NCBI GenBank assembly: GCA_027486795.1
Contig: JAIXOI010000048.1
Location: 172,232 to 236,231, forward strand
DNA from: Sphingobacteriales bacterium
Lineage (GTDB): Bacteria > Bacteroidota > Bacteroidia > Chitinophagales > CAIOSU01
Direction: 5' to 3'
Length of the DNA: 64,000 bases
Every line of letters begins with the position of its first letter. Positions within the stretch are counted from its first letter, which is position 1. The notes beneath the pieces were generated by a model. The model saw only the letters and a program-made list of their open reading frames with translations. It made no database searches and was not told the DNA's origin. The position numbers and the translations under genes were made by a program. Positions 32,553 to 40,994 of the stretch are shown here, in pieces.

Positions 32553-34799
32553 TCACGGCATTTTATCACCTTCCATAATGTTCTCCAACGCCGTGTTGTA
32601 AGCCTCATCGAATTGGCTCAATGGGCCCCAGTTGGTGCCGTTGATGGTCAAATCGGTGTTGGCGGTTACGGTACCCAAAACACGGAACGGTAAGCCCAAT
32701 GCACCTGCGCGTTGCTCAAAGGCAGCTTGTTGGGCAGGGGTAATGGTTACCACTACCCTACTCTGTGCTTCGCCAAAAAGGTAAGCATCGGTGCGGAAGC
32801 TAGCATCGGTAGTAATGTTGAAACCTAGGCCACCAGCCATAGCACTTTCCAATAGGTTGATAAATAAACCACCTTCAGAAATGTCGTGTGCCGATTGTAG
32901 CAAACCTTCTTTAATGATGGTTAGTACACCTTTTTGTAAATGCGCTTCAGCTTCTAAACTAAAGAATGGGCCACTGCTCTTGGTTTCTTTGTGCCAACGC
33001 ACTAAGTACTCGCTGCTGTTAATGTCGTTCTGCGAATCACCCAACAAATATATCAAATTGCCGTCGGCCTTAAAGTTAAGCGTGGTGTGGTGTGCTGGCT
33101 TATCCAAAATTCCAAGCATGCCAATAGTAGGCGTCGGGAACACCGGGCCGCTATCGCTGCTCTGGTTATAGAAACTCACGTTTCCGCCCGTTACTGGGGT
33201 TTCCAATTTTCTGCAAGCATCGCCCATGCCTTTAATGGCGTTTACAAACTGCCAGTATACTTCTGGGTTATATGGATTACCAAAGTTCAGGCAGTTAGTT
33301 ATGGCAACTGGCTCGGCACCCGTGCAAACTATGTTGCGGGCTGCTTCGCAAACGGCAATGGCAGCACCTTTGTATGGGTCAACGTTTACGTAGCGGCTAT
33401 TGCAATCTACGGTTACGGCCAACGATTTATCAGACTCCGTTAAACGAATAACGGCCGCATCGCTTGGGTGGTTGGTTTGCAAGTTATTAAGGCCTACCAT
33501 ACTATCATACTGGCGGTATACCCAACGCTTGCTGGCAATGTTTGGCTGTGCGGCCAAAAACAAACCAACTGCTTTCAAGTCAGTAGGTTGTTGTACACTA
33601 TCAATACTAAACTGCTGGTATTCTTGAAAATAAGCGGGCTCGCGGAACTCACGGTCGTATACCGGTGCACCACCACCAAGCACCAAGCTCTCGGCAGGCA
33701 CTTGGGCCACCAACTCGCCATGCATGTAGTATTCAATTAGGCCACCCTCGGTTACTTCTCCAATTTTCACACAGCTTACATCCCACTTATCGTACACGGC
33801 TTGTATATCGGCTTCGCGGCCGGGCTTCACCACAATCAACATACGCTCTTGCGACTCCGACAATAGAATCTCAAACGGACGCATGTTTTGCTGTCGCGTA
33901 GGCACTTTATCCAAATCAATGCGCATGCCATGCTCGCCTTTTGCGCTCATTTCGCAAGTAGAGCAAGTAATGCCCGCTGCACCCATATCTTGCATACCAA
34001 TAATTGCATCCAGCTCAATCAGCTCCAAAGTTGCCTCAAGCAATAACTTTTCTTGGAAAGGGTCGCCCACCTGCACGCTAGGCAATTTATCGGCAGAGTC
34101 TTCGGTAATTTCTTCTGATGCAAAGGTAGCACCGTGAATACCGTCTTTACCGGTAGCCGAACCAACAATATACACTGAATTGCCCGCACCATGTGAGGTA
34201 GCCGATACGGTTTTGTTGGCATGCACTATACCTACTGACATGGCATTTACCAACGGATTCACTTCGTAGCATTCGTCAAAATACACTTCGCCAGCAACGG
34301 TAGGTACGCCAAAAGCGTTACCGTAGCCACCTATACCGTGCACCACGCCTTTAAGTAAGTGGCGGGTTTTGGCACTCTCTAAGCTACCGAAACGCAATGA
34401 GTTCAATGAAGCAATGGGGCGCGCGCCCATAGTAAATATATCGCGGTGTATACCACCCACGCCAGTAGCGGCGCCTTGATAAGGCTCAATAGCCGATGGG
34501 TGGTTGTGGCTCTCAATTTTGAAAGCACAAGCCAAACCGTTACCAATATCAACCAATCCAGCATTTTCCTCGCCAGCTTCCACCAAAAGGCGGCTGCCTT
34601 TGCGAGGCAAGGTTTTAAGGTATTTAATAGAGTTTTTGTATGAGCAGTGCTCGCTCCACATTACCGAGTACACGCTCAGTTCGGTAAAATTAGGCACCCG
34701 GCCTAGAATCTGTTTGATTTTTTCAAATTCTTCAGGCAGCAGGCCCAAGGTTTTTGCAATCTCAACAGTAGCTAGTGGTTCGGCAGTGTGGGTGCTCAT
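32553..34799 (-). CDS. purL: phosphoribosylformylglycinamidine synthase subunit PurL
   Basis: 748 residues, the small PurL form that works with PurS and PurQ (neither in the window) in step four of purine synthesis. Motifs: [18 protein letters not shown]-equivalent [66 protein letters not shown], and C-terminal [21 protein letters not shown]. The length fits. TATCTTTG lies 21 bases before the ATG. It is a single gene. Confidence 0.97.
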   Translation of the reverse strand: MSTHTAEPLATVEIAKTLGLLPEEFEKIKQILGRVPNFTELSVYSVMWSEHCSYKNSIKYLKTLPRKGSRLLVEAGEENAGLVDIGNGLACAFKIESHNHPSAIEPYQGAATGVGGIHRDIFTMGARPIASLNSLRFGSLESAKTRHLLKGVVHGIGGYGNAFGVPTVAGEVYFDECYEVNPLVNAMSVGIVHANKTVSATSHGAGNSVYIVGSATGKDGIHGATFASEEITEDSADKLPSVQVGDPFQEKLLLEATLELIELDAIIGMQDMGAAGITCSTCEMSAKGEHGMRIDLDKVPTRQQNMRPFEILLSESQERMLIVVKPGREADIQAVYDKWDVSCVKIGEVTEGGLIEYYMHGELVAQVPAESLVLGGGAPVYDREFREPAYFQEYQQFSIDSVQQPTDLKAVGLFLAAQPNIASKRWVYRQYDSMVGLNNLQTNHPSDAAVIRLTESDKSLAVTVDCNSRYVNVDPYKGAAIAVCEAARNIVCTGAEPVAITNCLNFGNPYNPEVYWQFVNAIKGMGDACRKLETPVTGGNVSFYNQSSDSGPVFPTPTIGMLGILDKPAHHTTLNFKADGNLIYLLGDSQNDINSSEYLVRWHKETKSSGPFFSLEAEAHLQKGVLTIIKEGLLQSAHDISEGGLFINLLESAMAGGLGFNITTDASFRTDAYLFGEAQSRVVVTITPAQQAAFEQRAGALGLPFRVLGTVTANTDLTINGTNWGPLSQFDEAYNTALENIMEGDKMP

Positions 34800-34820
34800 A
34801 GGAAGGCTTTAAAGTTGGCG

Positions 34821-34828
34821 CAAAGATA
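34821..34828 (-). promoter_or_regulatory. -7 box TATCTTTG for purL
   Basis: Minus-strand TATCTTTG, 21 bases before the ATG, with a TTG 23 bases upstream. Confidence 0.45.
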
Positions 34829-34844
34829 GGAATGCTATTTTGAA

Positions 34845-34932
34845 AATGTGCCAATTTGGAAATTTGAAAATGAAAGAATAGTAACACCATGTTAACAATT
34901 TTCAATTTCTCAAATTTTCAAATTGCCAAATT
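34845..34932. repeat. inverted arrays of AAATTTG/CAAATTT words
   Basis: GCCAATTTGGAAATTTGAAAATG faces CAATTTCTCAAATTTTCAAATTGCC around a core of about 25 bases, between purL and the response-regulator gene. Same word family as 9275-9401 and 12888-13015. Confidence 0.65.
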
Positions 34933-34935
34933 CAG

Positions 34936-35694
34936 CTACTGCCCCAGCCAGTTTTTAAAATCGGCCACCCGCTCGCGGCTTACTATCACTTCATGCTCAT
35001 CGCCTTTAATCAGTTCAAGTTTTAGGCGGCTATTAAACCAAGTGTGTATTTTTTGGATAGAGGCGATATGAACAATAAACTTACGGTTTACCCTAAAAAA
35101 ATCATTAGGATCTAACATACCTTGCAACTCCTCAATTTTATGGTCGATGTTGTGCTTTTTACCGTCACTAGTAATCAAAAAAACCAATCCTTCCTCGGCA
35201 AATGCAAACAATATGTCGCCCGACTGCACATACCCTAAGTTTTGGCCATTCTTAACCATAAACCGTTCCCGGTAGTTGGGCTTCGATAGGCTTTTAATCA
35301 ACTCTTCTATAACGGTGGCGCTGTACTCCATTTTTTTGCCGTGCAACAGCTTATACTTTTCAATAGCTACATTAAGTTCTCCGGCATCAATAGGTTTCAA
35401 TAAATAATCAAGACTATTCACCTTAAACGCCTTTAAGGCATATTGATCGAAAGCAGTGGTGAATATTATGGGGGTGGTTAAATTGAGCTTCCTAATCACT
35501 TCAAAGCTCAACCCATCCGAAAGCTGTATATCCATGAATATTAGGTCGGGCTGGTCGTTTTCTTTAAACCAAGCCAAGGCACTTTTTACGCTATGCAAAC
35601 TACCCAATACTTCAATGTAGGGGTATTTATCTGTAAAAATATCTTGCAGTATGTGCGCCGAAATCTGCTCGTCCTCAATAATCAGTACCTTCAT
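34936..35694 (-). CDS. LytTR-family response regulator
   Basis: 252 residues from ATG 35694 (the frame runs 17 codons further, but the receiver domain begins MKVLIIEDEQ here). The receiver domain has the acidic pair in IIEDE, phospho-acceptor Asp in LIFMDIQLSDG, and TAFDQYALKAFKVNSLDYLLKPID. The C-terminal LytTR DNA-binding domain contains ILFAFAEEGLVFLI and DPNDFFRVNRKFIVHI. No histidine kinase gene is adjacent, so its partner is elsewhere. TAGTTTTG with an upstream TTTG lies 23 bases before the ATG. Confidence 0.93.
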   Translation of the reverse strand: MKVLIIEDEQISAHILQDIFTDKYPYIEVLGSLHSVKSALAWFKENDQPDLIFMDIQLSDGLSFEVIRKLNLTTPIIFTTAFDQYALKAFKVNSLDYLLKPIDAGELNVAIEKYKLLHGKKMEYSATVIEELIKSLSKPNYRERFMVKNGQNLGYVQSGDILFAFAEEGLVFLITSDGKKHNIDHKIEELQGMLDPNDFFRVNRKFIVHIASIQKIHTWFNSRLKLELIKGDEHEVIVSRERVADFKNWLGQ

Positions 35695-35717
35695 ATATAT
35701 GGGTAGTATATCTCTGA

Positions 35718-35746
35718 CAAAACTAACACAAAAAACATACACCAAA
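35718..35746 (-). promoter_or_regulatory. promoter of the LytTR regulator (TTTG-N17-TAGTTTTG)
   Basis: Minus-strand -7 box TAGTTTTG (35718-35725) and TTTG (35743-35746) at 17 bases spacing; 23 bases before the ATG. Confidence 0.45.
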
Positions 35747-35859
35747 ACAAACGTTGCTCATTGCCAGTTGGCGCACAATAGGTTGGAGCAAATCAAATTT
35801 TATTAAAAAATTACTAACACCTTATATCGCATGCTCAGTTTTGCCACCCAGCAATGATT

Positions 35860-36033
35860 TTATTCTTGTTCAGCCATTAAAATGACCATTTCGGCCGCAA
35901 GTAGCTTAAGCTCCATGCCCCAAGCCAATTCAATGAGCTTTAGTGCCTCTTGCTTCTCCCCAGCAAGTAAATGCGAATCAAATCGATTCTTGATCAATAG
36001 AGCCGTTATATGCTCTTCTTCTTTACTACTCAT
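35860..36033 (-). CDS. small hypothetical protein
   Basis: 57 residues from ATG 36033 (SSKEEEHITALLIKNRFDSH..., ending AEMVILMAEQE). The upstream GAGGGGAGG, 6-7 bases before the ATG, is one of the few good Shine-Dalgarno matches in the window and decides this start over the longer frame from 36072. Amphipathic helical, no known domain. Unknown function; the good ribosome site is the main support. Confidence 0.5.
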   Translation of the reverse strand: MSSKEEEHITALLIKNRFDSHLLAGEKQEALKLIELAWGMELKLLAAEMVILMAEQE

Positions 36034-36259
36034 AGATATGCCTCCCCTCAAAAAAATGGGCACCAGAACCATTATAAAGATTACTTCATAACATTCTAGT
36101 GCCCAAACAAACTAATTACTGCAGGGCAAAAATGTTTAAACTTGCGAACCTACGAAACAAGGAAACACTAAAGCTGTATTATAGGTGTATGGAACGTTGA
36201 AATAAGCATTTGGACTGTAAACCATTTATAATTTGAACTAGTTGTAAACGATTTTGTTA

Positions 36260-36676
36260 ATGAGTAAACCTTTTTCTATGAGCACATTGATAACATACGC
36301 AATTGCTACCGTTGCTTTCTTTGCCATCGATATGGTTTGGTTAGGGCTTATTGCTAAAAATTTCTATCGCACCAAACTGTCGCATGTATTATCACCAGAT
36401 GTGGTATGGCCTGCGGCCATTGTGTTCTACCTTATATACATAGCGGGCATTGTGTACTTTGCAATTAACCCTGCCTTGAAAGATGCTAGCTGGCAAGATG
36501 CACTGCTTAAAGGTGCATTGTTAGGGGGCCTCTGCTATGCCACATATGACTTAACCAACATGGCAACTATCGCCAAATGGCCTATCGAAATTGTAATAGT
36601 TGATATTATTTGGGGCGTAGTACTTACAGGCTCGGTTTCGCTCATTACGTTTTTAATAGCAAACGCTATAAAATAA
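36260..36676 (+). CDS. DUF2177 family membrane protein
   Basis: 138 residues with four predicted helices: ITYAIATVAFFAIDMVWLG, AAIVFYLIYIAGIVYFAI, ALLKGALLGGLCYATYDLTN and IVDIIWGVVLTGSVSLITFL. The DMVWLGLIAKNFYR and YDLTNMATI-W motifs match DUF2177 integral-membrane proteins of unknown function. ATG 36260 is taken as start; ATG 36278 is an alternative. No operon partner: the downstream gene is on the other strand. Confidence 0.85.
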   Translation: MSKPFSMSTLITYAIATVAFFAIDMVWLGLIAKNFYRTKLSHVLSPDVVWPAAIVFYLIYIAGIVYFAINPALKDASWQDALLKGALLGGLCYATYDLTNMATIAKWPIEIVIVDIIWGVVLTGSVSLITFLIANAIK

Positions 36677-36691
36677 ATAGCGGGCGGGTTA

Positions 36692-37270
36692 CTAATTAAC
36701 AAAAGTGCTTCGCACTGCGAAGCTATCTACGCCGAGAAGCCAAATATCTTGAAAACCCTTGATGCTGTAATAATTGCCAGGGTAAAACTCTAATTCTTGT
36801 ACCGATTGGTAAAAAACATTCTTGGTTTCTAAGCGAGCCTCAATGTATGAAGGTTCGAGCTGTCCAGGTTGAAAATACAAATGGATGTAACGGGTGCGCA
36901 GCTTATCATCTTGTGCTATGTAACTTACCCTTGTAAACGAGTCGGTTTCAACAAACAAGGTATCAACTGAGTATTTTCCCCTTAAGGCAGGTTTATCAAT
37001 ATCCGCCTCCCTGAAGGCCGTAAACTCGGCCTCCCATCTTGCGCCATCTAACGTAACCATTTGCTGCTCTTGTTTTCCGTTTAGATACACATATTTATTC
37101 AGAACCGCACCCGATTGGTTGTAAGCATCCAACCGTTGATCAATCAAAGCATTCAAGCAATAATGTACCCCGGCGCATTCAGCACTAGGGGCATTGCCCT
37201 GTTTGCCGCAGCTCAAAAGCATCACAACTACCCAAAACGTTACTATAACTGAAAAGAGGCGATTTAGCAT
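36692..37270 (-). CDS. hypothetical lipoprotein
   Basis: 192 residues from ATG 37270; signal peptide LFSVIVTFWVVVMLLSC with lipobox Cys20. The mature part is beta-rich (YVYLNGKQEQQMVTLDGARWE, RYIHLYFQPGQLEPSYIEARL). No family recognised. It is probably anchored in the outer or inner membrane facing the periplasm. A 7-base hairpin (GCTTCGC-ACT-GCGAAGC) at 36707-36723 lies within its last codons. Convergent with the DUF2177 gene. Confidence 0.7.
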   Translation of the reverse strand: MLNRLFSVIVTFWVVVMLLSCGKQGNAPSAECAGVHYCLNALIDQRLDAYNQSGAVLNKYVYLNGKQEQQMVTLDGARWEAEFTAFREADIDKPALRGKYSVDTLFVETDSFTRVSYIAQDDKLRTRYIHLYFQPGQLEPSYIEARLETKNVFYQSVQELEFYPGNYYSIKGFQDIWLLGVDSFAVRSTFVN

Positions 37271-37413
37271 TTTATTTTGCAAATAGAATTATACTATCTT
37301 TATCCATTGTAGGCCACTTACGTGGATTACGAAATTACAGGTTATAACCCGTATTAAAGCGAAAGAGTTTGGCATAATTTTAGCCCTATAGAAGCAAATC
37401 AGTACAAACTACG

Positions 37414-37809
37414 ATGAGAAAATCCGTAAAAGCTGTTATTCTGTTTATGTTGGTAAGTGTGGTAGCTACTGCTGCATACTTTCCAGCCGTGTTGGATGAC
37501 ATAAGCCTTGCCATACGATCTGGCAATGCTCGTGAAGTGGCAAAATATTTCGACACTAGTGTAGAGATTACCATTCACAACGAGAGCAAAGTATATAGCA
37601 AGCAGCAGGCCGAAATGGTGTTAAAAGATTTTTTTACAAAAAACCCGGTTACTTCTTTCAATATTATTCATAAAGGAAGCAGCAACGAAGGCTCGCAATA
37701 TGGCATAGGCACCCTGGTTACCAGTGCCGGTAGTTTCCGTACTTATGTTTACATAAAGCAAAAAGGCGATGCCTTTTTTGTTCAAGAAATGCGCTTCGAA
37801 AAAGATTAA
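37414..37809 (+). CDS. DUF4783 family exported protein
   Basis: 131 residues with a signal segment (AVILFMLVSVVATAAYFPA) and a small alpha+beta cone-like domain: DISLAIRSGNAREVAKYFDT, YSKQQAEMVLKDFF and GTLVTSAGSFRTYVYIKQKG. The family is restricted to Bacteroidota and has no established function. It is followed 20 bases later by nadC, so they are probably one transcript; the same pairing occurs often in this phylum. Confidence 0.85.
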   Translation: MRKSVKAVILFMLVSVVATAAYFPAVLDDISLAIRSGNAREVAKYFDTSVEITIHNESKVYSKQQAEMVLKDFFTKNPVTSFNIIHKGSSNEGSQYGIGTLVTSAGSFRTYVYIKQKGDAFFVQEMRFEKD

Positions 37810-37829
37810 CGTCTTAAATTTCCCCCGTT

Positions 37830-38663
37830 TTGGATTTAAATAAGTTTGTAGAACTCGCTATTGCGGAAGACATCCGCGACGGCGACCATACCTCGCTAGC
37901 CTGCATTCCCGCAGGGCAAACATCGAGGGCCAAATTGCTAGTGAAAGACCATGGCATAATAGCTGGTGTAGAGGTTGCCGAGGCCTTGTTTCGCGGTATC
38001 GACCCTGAATTGCAACTTGAAATACTGCTAAAAGATGGCGCCGAAGTAAAGCATGGCGATGTGGCTTTTTATGTAATGGGTAGCGCTCGGAACATACTGA
38101 TGGCCGAGCGGTTGGTACTGAACATGATGCAGCGCATGAGCGGTGTGGCCACCGTTACCAGTAAGTTTGTAAAAGCTGTTGAAGGTACGAAAGCTAAAAT
38201 ACTAGATACCCGGAAAACCACCCCATTGCTGCGCCAGTTTGAAAAAATAGCCGTGCGCATTGGCGGAGGCGTAAACCACCGTTTTGGGCTGTTTGATATG
38301 ATTATGATAAAAGATAACCACATAGCCTATGCTGGTGGTGTTGAACAGGCTATAACTAGCGTGCAAAAGTATCTAAACGATAACAACCTGCGCCTAAAAA
38401 TTGAGATTGAAGCAGGTAGCATAGAGCAAGTGCAACAGATATTAGACATTGGTGGTATCGACCGCATAATGATTGACAACTTTAGCCCAGAAGGCGCTAA
38501 AGAAGCGGTATCTCTTATTGGCGGCCGTTATGAAACCGAGGTTTCAGGAGGCATCGTACTCGACAATGTACGCAGCTATGCCGAATCGGGCTGCGACTTT
38601 ATATCGGTTGGTTCGCTTACCCACTCCGTTAAGAGTCTAGATTTAAGCTTAAAAGCTGTTTAG
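37830..38663 (+). CDS. nadC: nicotinate-nucleotide pyrophosphorylase (carboxylating)
   Basis: 277-residue quinolinate phosphoribosyltransferase of NAD synthesis. Motifs: AIAEDIRDGDHTSLACIP, LNMMQRMSGVAT, LDTRKTTPLLRQFEKIAV, GGGVNHRFGLFDMIMIKDNH and EIEAGSIEQVQQILD. The start is TTG at 37830; an in-frame TAA lies five codons upstream with no ATG between, and the N-terminus fits the family. nadA/nadB are not in the window. Confidence 0.95.
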   Translation: MDLNKFVELAIAEDIRDGDHTSLACIPAGQTSRAKLLVKDHGIIAGVEVAEALFRGIDPELQLEILLKDGAEVKHGDVAFYVMGSARNILMAERLVLNMMQRMSGVATVTSKFVKAVEGTKAKILDTRKTTPLLRQFEKIAVRIGGGVNHRFGLFDMIMIKDNHIAYAGGVEQAITSVQKYLNDNNLRLKIEIEAGSIEQVQQILDIGGIDRIMIDNFSPEGAKEAVSLIGGRYETEVSGGIVLDNVRSYAESGCDFISVGSLTHSVKSLDLSLKAV

Positions 38664-38827
38664 CTTGGTTATTTGTCATTTGTCATTTTTTGTTTGTCAT
38701 TTGTTATTTGTTATTTGTTATTTGTTATTGGTTGTAAGTTGTTGCCCATTGTGCTATATTGGTAGTAATAATAGGTTTACCAATAACCAATTAACAAATC
38801 AACCAGTTAACCAATTAACCAACACCC
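38664..38827. repeat. inverted word arrays TTTGTTATT ... AATAACCAATTAAC
   Basis: TTTGTCATTTGTTATTTGTTATTTG... (38672-38733) faces AATAACCAATTAACAAATCAACC... (38778-38822) around a core of about 45 bases, spanning the whole nadC-kdsB gap. Confidence 0.65.
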
Positions 38828-39550
38828 ATGCGAATACTAGGTATTATACCCGCTCGTTATGCATCAACCCGTTTCCCGGGCAAGCCCTTGGTAGACATTG
38901 GTGGCAAGAGTATGATACAACGCGTGTATGAACAAGTGCTCAAAAGTGGCGTACTGGATGCAGTTGTGGTAGCTACCGATGATGAACGCATTGCCCAAGA
39001 ACTGGAGCAAATTGGTGCTAAATACGTAATGACCGACCCCGAACACCTTAACGGCACCATGCGCTGCGCCGAGGTAATGACTTTTCCCGCATTTAAAGGT
39101 TTCGATGCAGCTATAAACATACAAGGGGATGAGCCTTTCATTAACCCCGAACAAATAGAACTGGTAGCCGAAACCCTAGAAGACCACCCCGATGGCATTG
39201 CCACCCTGGTGCGCAGCCTAACCGACCGGGAAATGTATTATGACAAAAATGTGGTAAAAGCCGTTTTGTCTAACAATGGCCGTGCCCTGTATTTCAGCCG
39301 AGCACCGCTGCCATTTTACCGCTCAGGCAACTTTGAGCATGCCTACCAGCACTTGGGCATATATGGCTACCCTACCAAAGTATTGGCACACCTGGCTACC
39401 CTTGAGGCTACCCCGCTTGAGCTGGCCGAAAACCTAGAGCAACTGCGCTGGCTAGAAAACGATATAGACATATACGCAGCCGTTACCCATCATGCTACCC
39501 ATGCAGTGGATACACCTGAAGATTTAGAACGGCTTAAAGAATTAATGTAA
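38828..39550 (+). CDS. kdsB: 3-deoxy-manno-octulosonate cytidylyltransferase
   Basis: 240 residues. It activates Kdo as CMP-Kdo for lipid A/LPS core synthesis. Motifs: IIPARYASTRFPGKPL (CTP loop), VVVATDDERI, NIQGDEPFI, FSRAPLPFYR, HLGIYGYPTKVL and LRWLENDIDI. Full length. It shows that the organism makes Kdo-containing LPS. The next gene starts 4 bases after its stop. Confidence 0.96.
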   Translation: MRILGIIPARYASTRFPGKPLVDIGGKSMIQRVYEQVLKSGVLDAVVVATDDERIAQELEQIGAKYVMTDPEHLNGTMRCAEVMTFPAFKGFDAAINIQGDEPFINPEQIELVAETLEDHPDGIATLVRSLTDREMYYDKNVVKAVLSNNGRALYFSRAPLPFYRSGNFEHAYQHLGIYGYPTKVLAHLATLEATPLELAENLEQLRWLENDIDIYAAVTHHATHAVDTPEDLERLKELM

Positions 39551-39554
39551 TATT

Positions 39555-39965
39555 ATGCGCGCAAAACAAGTTATGTTGCTTTTTTTGTCATTAACAATTA
39601 TAGCTTGCGAAACCATTTCGGGCGATAAACCAGAGAAATTAACCTCTAACGCAACTGAAAACTTTTATTACTTCTTTGAAGAGTTTAAATCTGATAGCAA
39701 TTTTCAATATAGCAGGGTAGTTGATAGCTTGATAACAGAAATACAAGATTATGAGGGTAACAAAGAATATCTTTTTATACCTTGGCAATACGATAATTTC
39801 TCTGTAGGATTAGGTCAAGAATTCGAATTTATTTTTGAGACCGCAGGCCCCAATGAAAAAACTATACGAGCGCAGGGTATCGATAATGGTATTATGGTGT
39901 TTTATAATTTTAAACTTGTAAATGGCTGTTGGTTTTTGGTAGGTATTGAAGATGCATCCACATAA
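39555..39965 (+). CDS. small hypothetical lipoprotein (possibly DUF4348-like)
   Basis: 136 residues with a lipoprotein signal MLLFLSLTIIAC (Cys18). The segment FYYFFEEFKSDSNFQYSRVVD recalls DUF4348-type lipoproteins of Bacteroidota (F-x2-F-x3-D-x2-F-Q-x2-R), but I am not certain. It ends with a Trp/Phe-rich strand region. It directly follows kdsB on the same strand, which need not mean a shared function. A weak hairpin (CGGTCA / TGACCG at 40074-40095) lies downstream. Confidence 0.65.
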   Translation: MRAKQVMLLFLSLTIIACETISGDKPEKLTSNATENFYYFFEEFKSDSNFQYSRVVDSLITEIQDYEGNKEYLFIPWQYDNFSVGLGQEFEFIFETAGPNEKTIRAQGIDNGIMVFYNFKLVNGCWFLVGIEDAST

Positions 39966-40181
39966 TAGGAATTGGGGCAAAATTAACCTAACCCTCACTC
40001 TGAATTGGAGTAAACCGAAGAACAGCCGAAAACATGGTAAACGAGCATACTAAAAAATAAAAAAGAGCTAGGTCGGTCATACTTTTTATTGACCGTAACG
40101 GTTTGTTTACCAGTTTTTTTTTAATATTACTTAGTTGAAACCTTAACGTTAAATTACTATTTTAGTATTGAAACAGTTTTT

Positions 40182-40403
40182 ATGAAAACAATACAATTAG
40201 AAATACCAGAAGTACTTGATGAAGAAGATGTTGTGTCTTTTTTGGCAGCCAAGTTATACGAGAGCCACAAGCTTAGCCTAGGACAAGCTGCAAAACTTGC
40301 TGGTCTTAATTTAAGCGATTTTATGGGTATCTGCGGCAAATATGGCGTTTCGGTTTTTTCAGACAATATTGATGATTTGCATAACGATGTAAAGAATGCG
40401 TGA
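40182..40403 (+). CDS. UPF0175-family antitoxin
   Basis: 73 residues: a short strand (TIQLEIPE) then helices LAAKLYESHKLSLGQAAKLAGLNLSDFMGICGKYGV, the helix-turn-helix-like pattern of UPF0175. Such proteins are usually encoded directly before DUF3368 PIN-like toxins, as here, and overlap the toxin gene by 8 bases. It probably neutralises the toxin and represses the operon. Confidence 0.88.
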   Translation: MKTIQLEIPEVLDEEDVVSFLAAKLYESHKLSLGQAAKLAGLNLSDFMGICGKYGVSVFSDNIDDLHNDVKNA

Positions 40404-40854
40404 GGCCATAATTGCGGATACCAGTTGTTTGATAATATTACAGCGAATTGACAGTTTGGAATTATTACAAAAACTGTTTCATAACATTGTTGTCACCCCT
40501 CAAGTTGCCAAAGAATACAGATTAAGTTTACCTGATTGGGTATTAGTGAAATCTTTCAAAAACCAAGACCTGTTTCTGCAACTTCAAAGTCAGGTTGATT
40601 TAGGCGAGGCATCAGCAATTGTGTTAGCCACCGAAACCGCAGACAGCCTTACAATACTTGATGATTTCAAAGCCCGTGAGGCGGCAAAAAAGCTAGGCTT
40701 GGAAATTACAGGCACTTTAGGGATAATAATTAAAGCAAAAGAGCGCGGCATAGTCACAGAAGTTAAACCGATACTTAACTCGCTTTTGGAAGCGGGTTTC
40801 CGGTTAGATAACAAGATTTATGCAGAAATACTTAAAATGACTAGCGAGCAGTAA
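40396..40854 (+). CDS. DUF3368 PIN-like toxin
   Basis: 152 residues. PIN-fold acidic residues: ADTSCLIIL (first Asp), DLGEASAIVLA (Glu) and LTILDDFKAREAAKKLG (Asp-Asp), then TGTLGIIIKAKERGIV, the DUF3368 hallmark. It is a predicted RNase toxin. Overlaps the antitoxin gene by 8 bases (ATGCGTGA), giving coupled translation. This cassette sits between kdsB and pyrG with no other accessory genes. Confidence 0.88.
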   Translation: MREAIIADTSCLIILQRIDSLELLQKLFHNIVVTPQVAKEYRLSLPDWVLVKSFKNQDLFLQLQSQVDLGEASAIVLATETADSLTILDDFKAREAAKKLGLEITGTLGIIIKAKERGIVTEVKPILNSLLEAGFRLDNKIYAEILKMTSEQ

Positions 40855-40929
40855 CACCTTCCAACCCTTGATTTCCAAACCTTAGGATAACAGAAATCAT
40901 TTTCTCGCATTTATTGTGATAGACCGAGG

Positions 40930-40959
40930 TTCGAAAGCCGCAGAAATTCCGTATCTTTG
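40930..40959 (+). promoter_or_regulatory. promoter of pyrG (TTCG-N18-TATCTTTG)
   Basis: -7 box TATCTTTG (40952-40959) with TTCG 18 bases upstream; 35 bases before the pyrG ATG. Confidence 0.45.
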
Positions 40960-40994
40960 AATGCGTTATTCATTAGCGCAATCCCCCCTTTGCC

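Noticed and set aside
36707..36723. GCTTCGC-ACT-GCGAAGC hairpin as a terminator
   Set aside because: It lies inside the last codons of the lipoprotein gene and has no T-tract.
38665..38931. 88-codon plus-strand ORF after nadC
   Set aside because: Translates the TTTGTTATT word repeat (HLLFVICYLL...) and runs out of frame into kdsB.
40925..40945. GAGGTTCGAAAGCC resembling a tRNA T-arm
   Set aside because: No acceptor stem, D-arm or anticodon arm can be built around it; it lies in the pyrG promoter.
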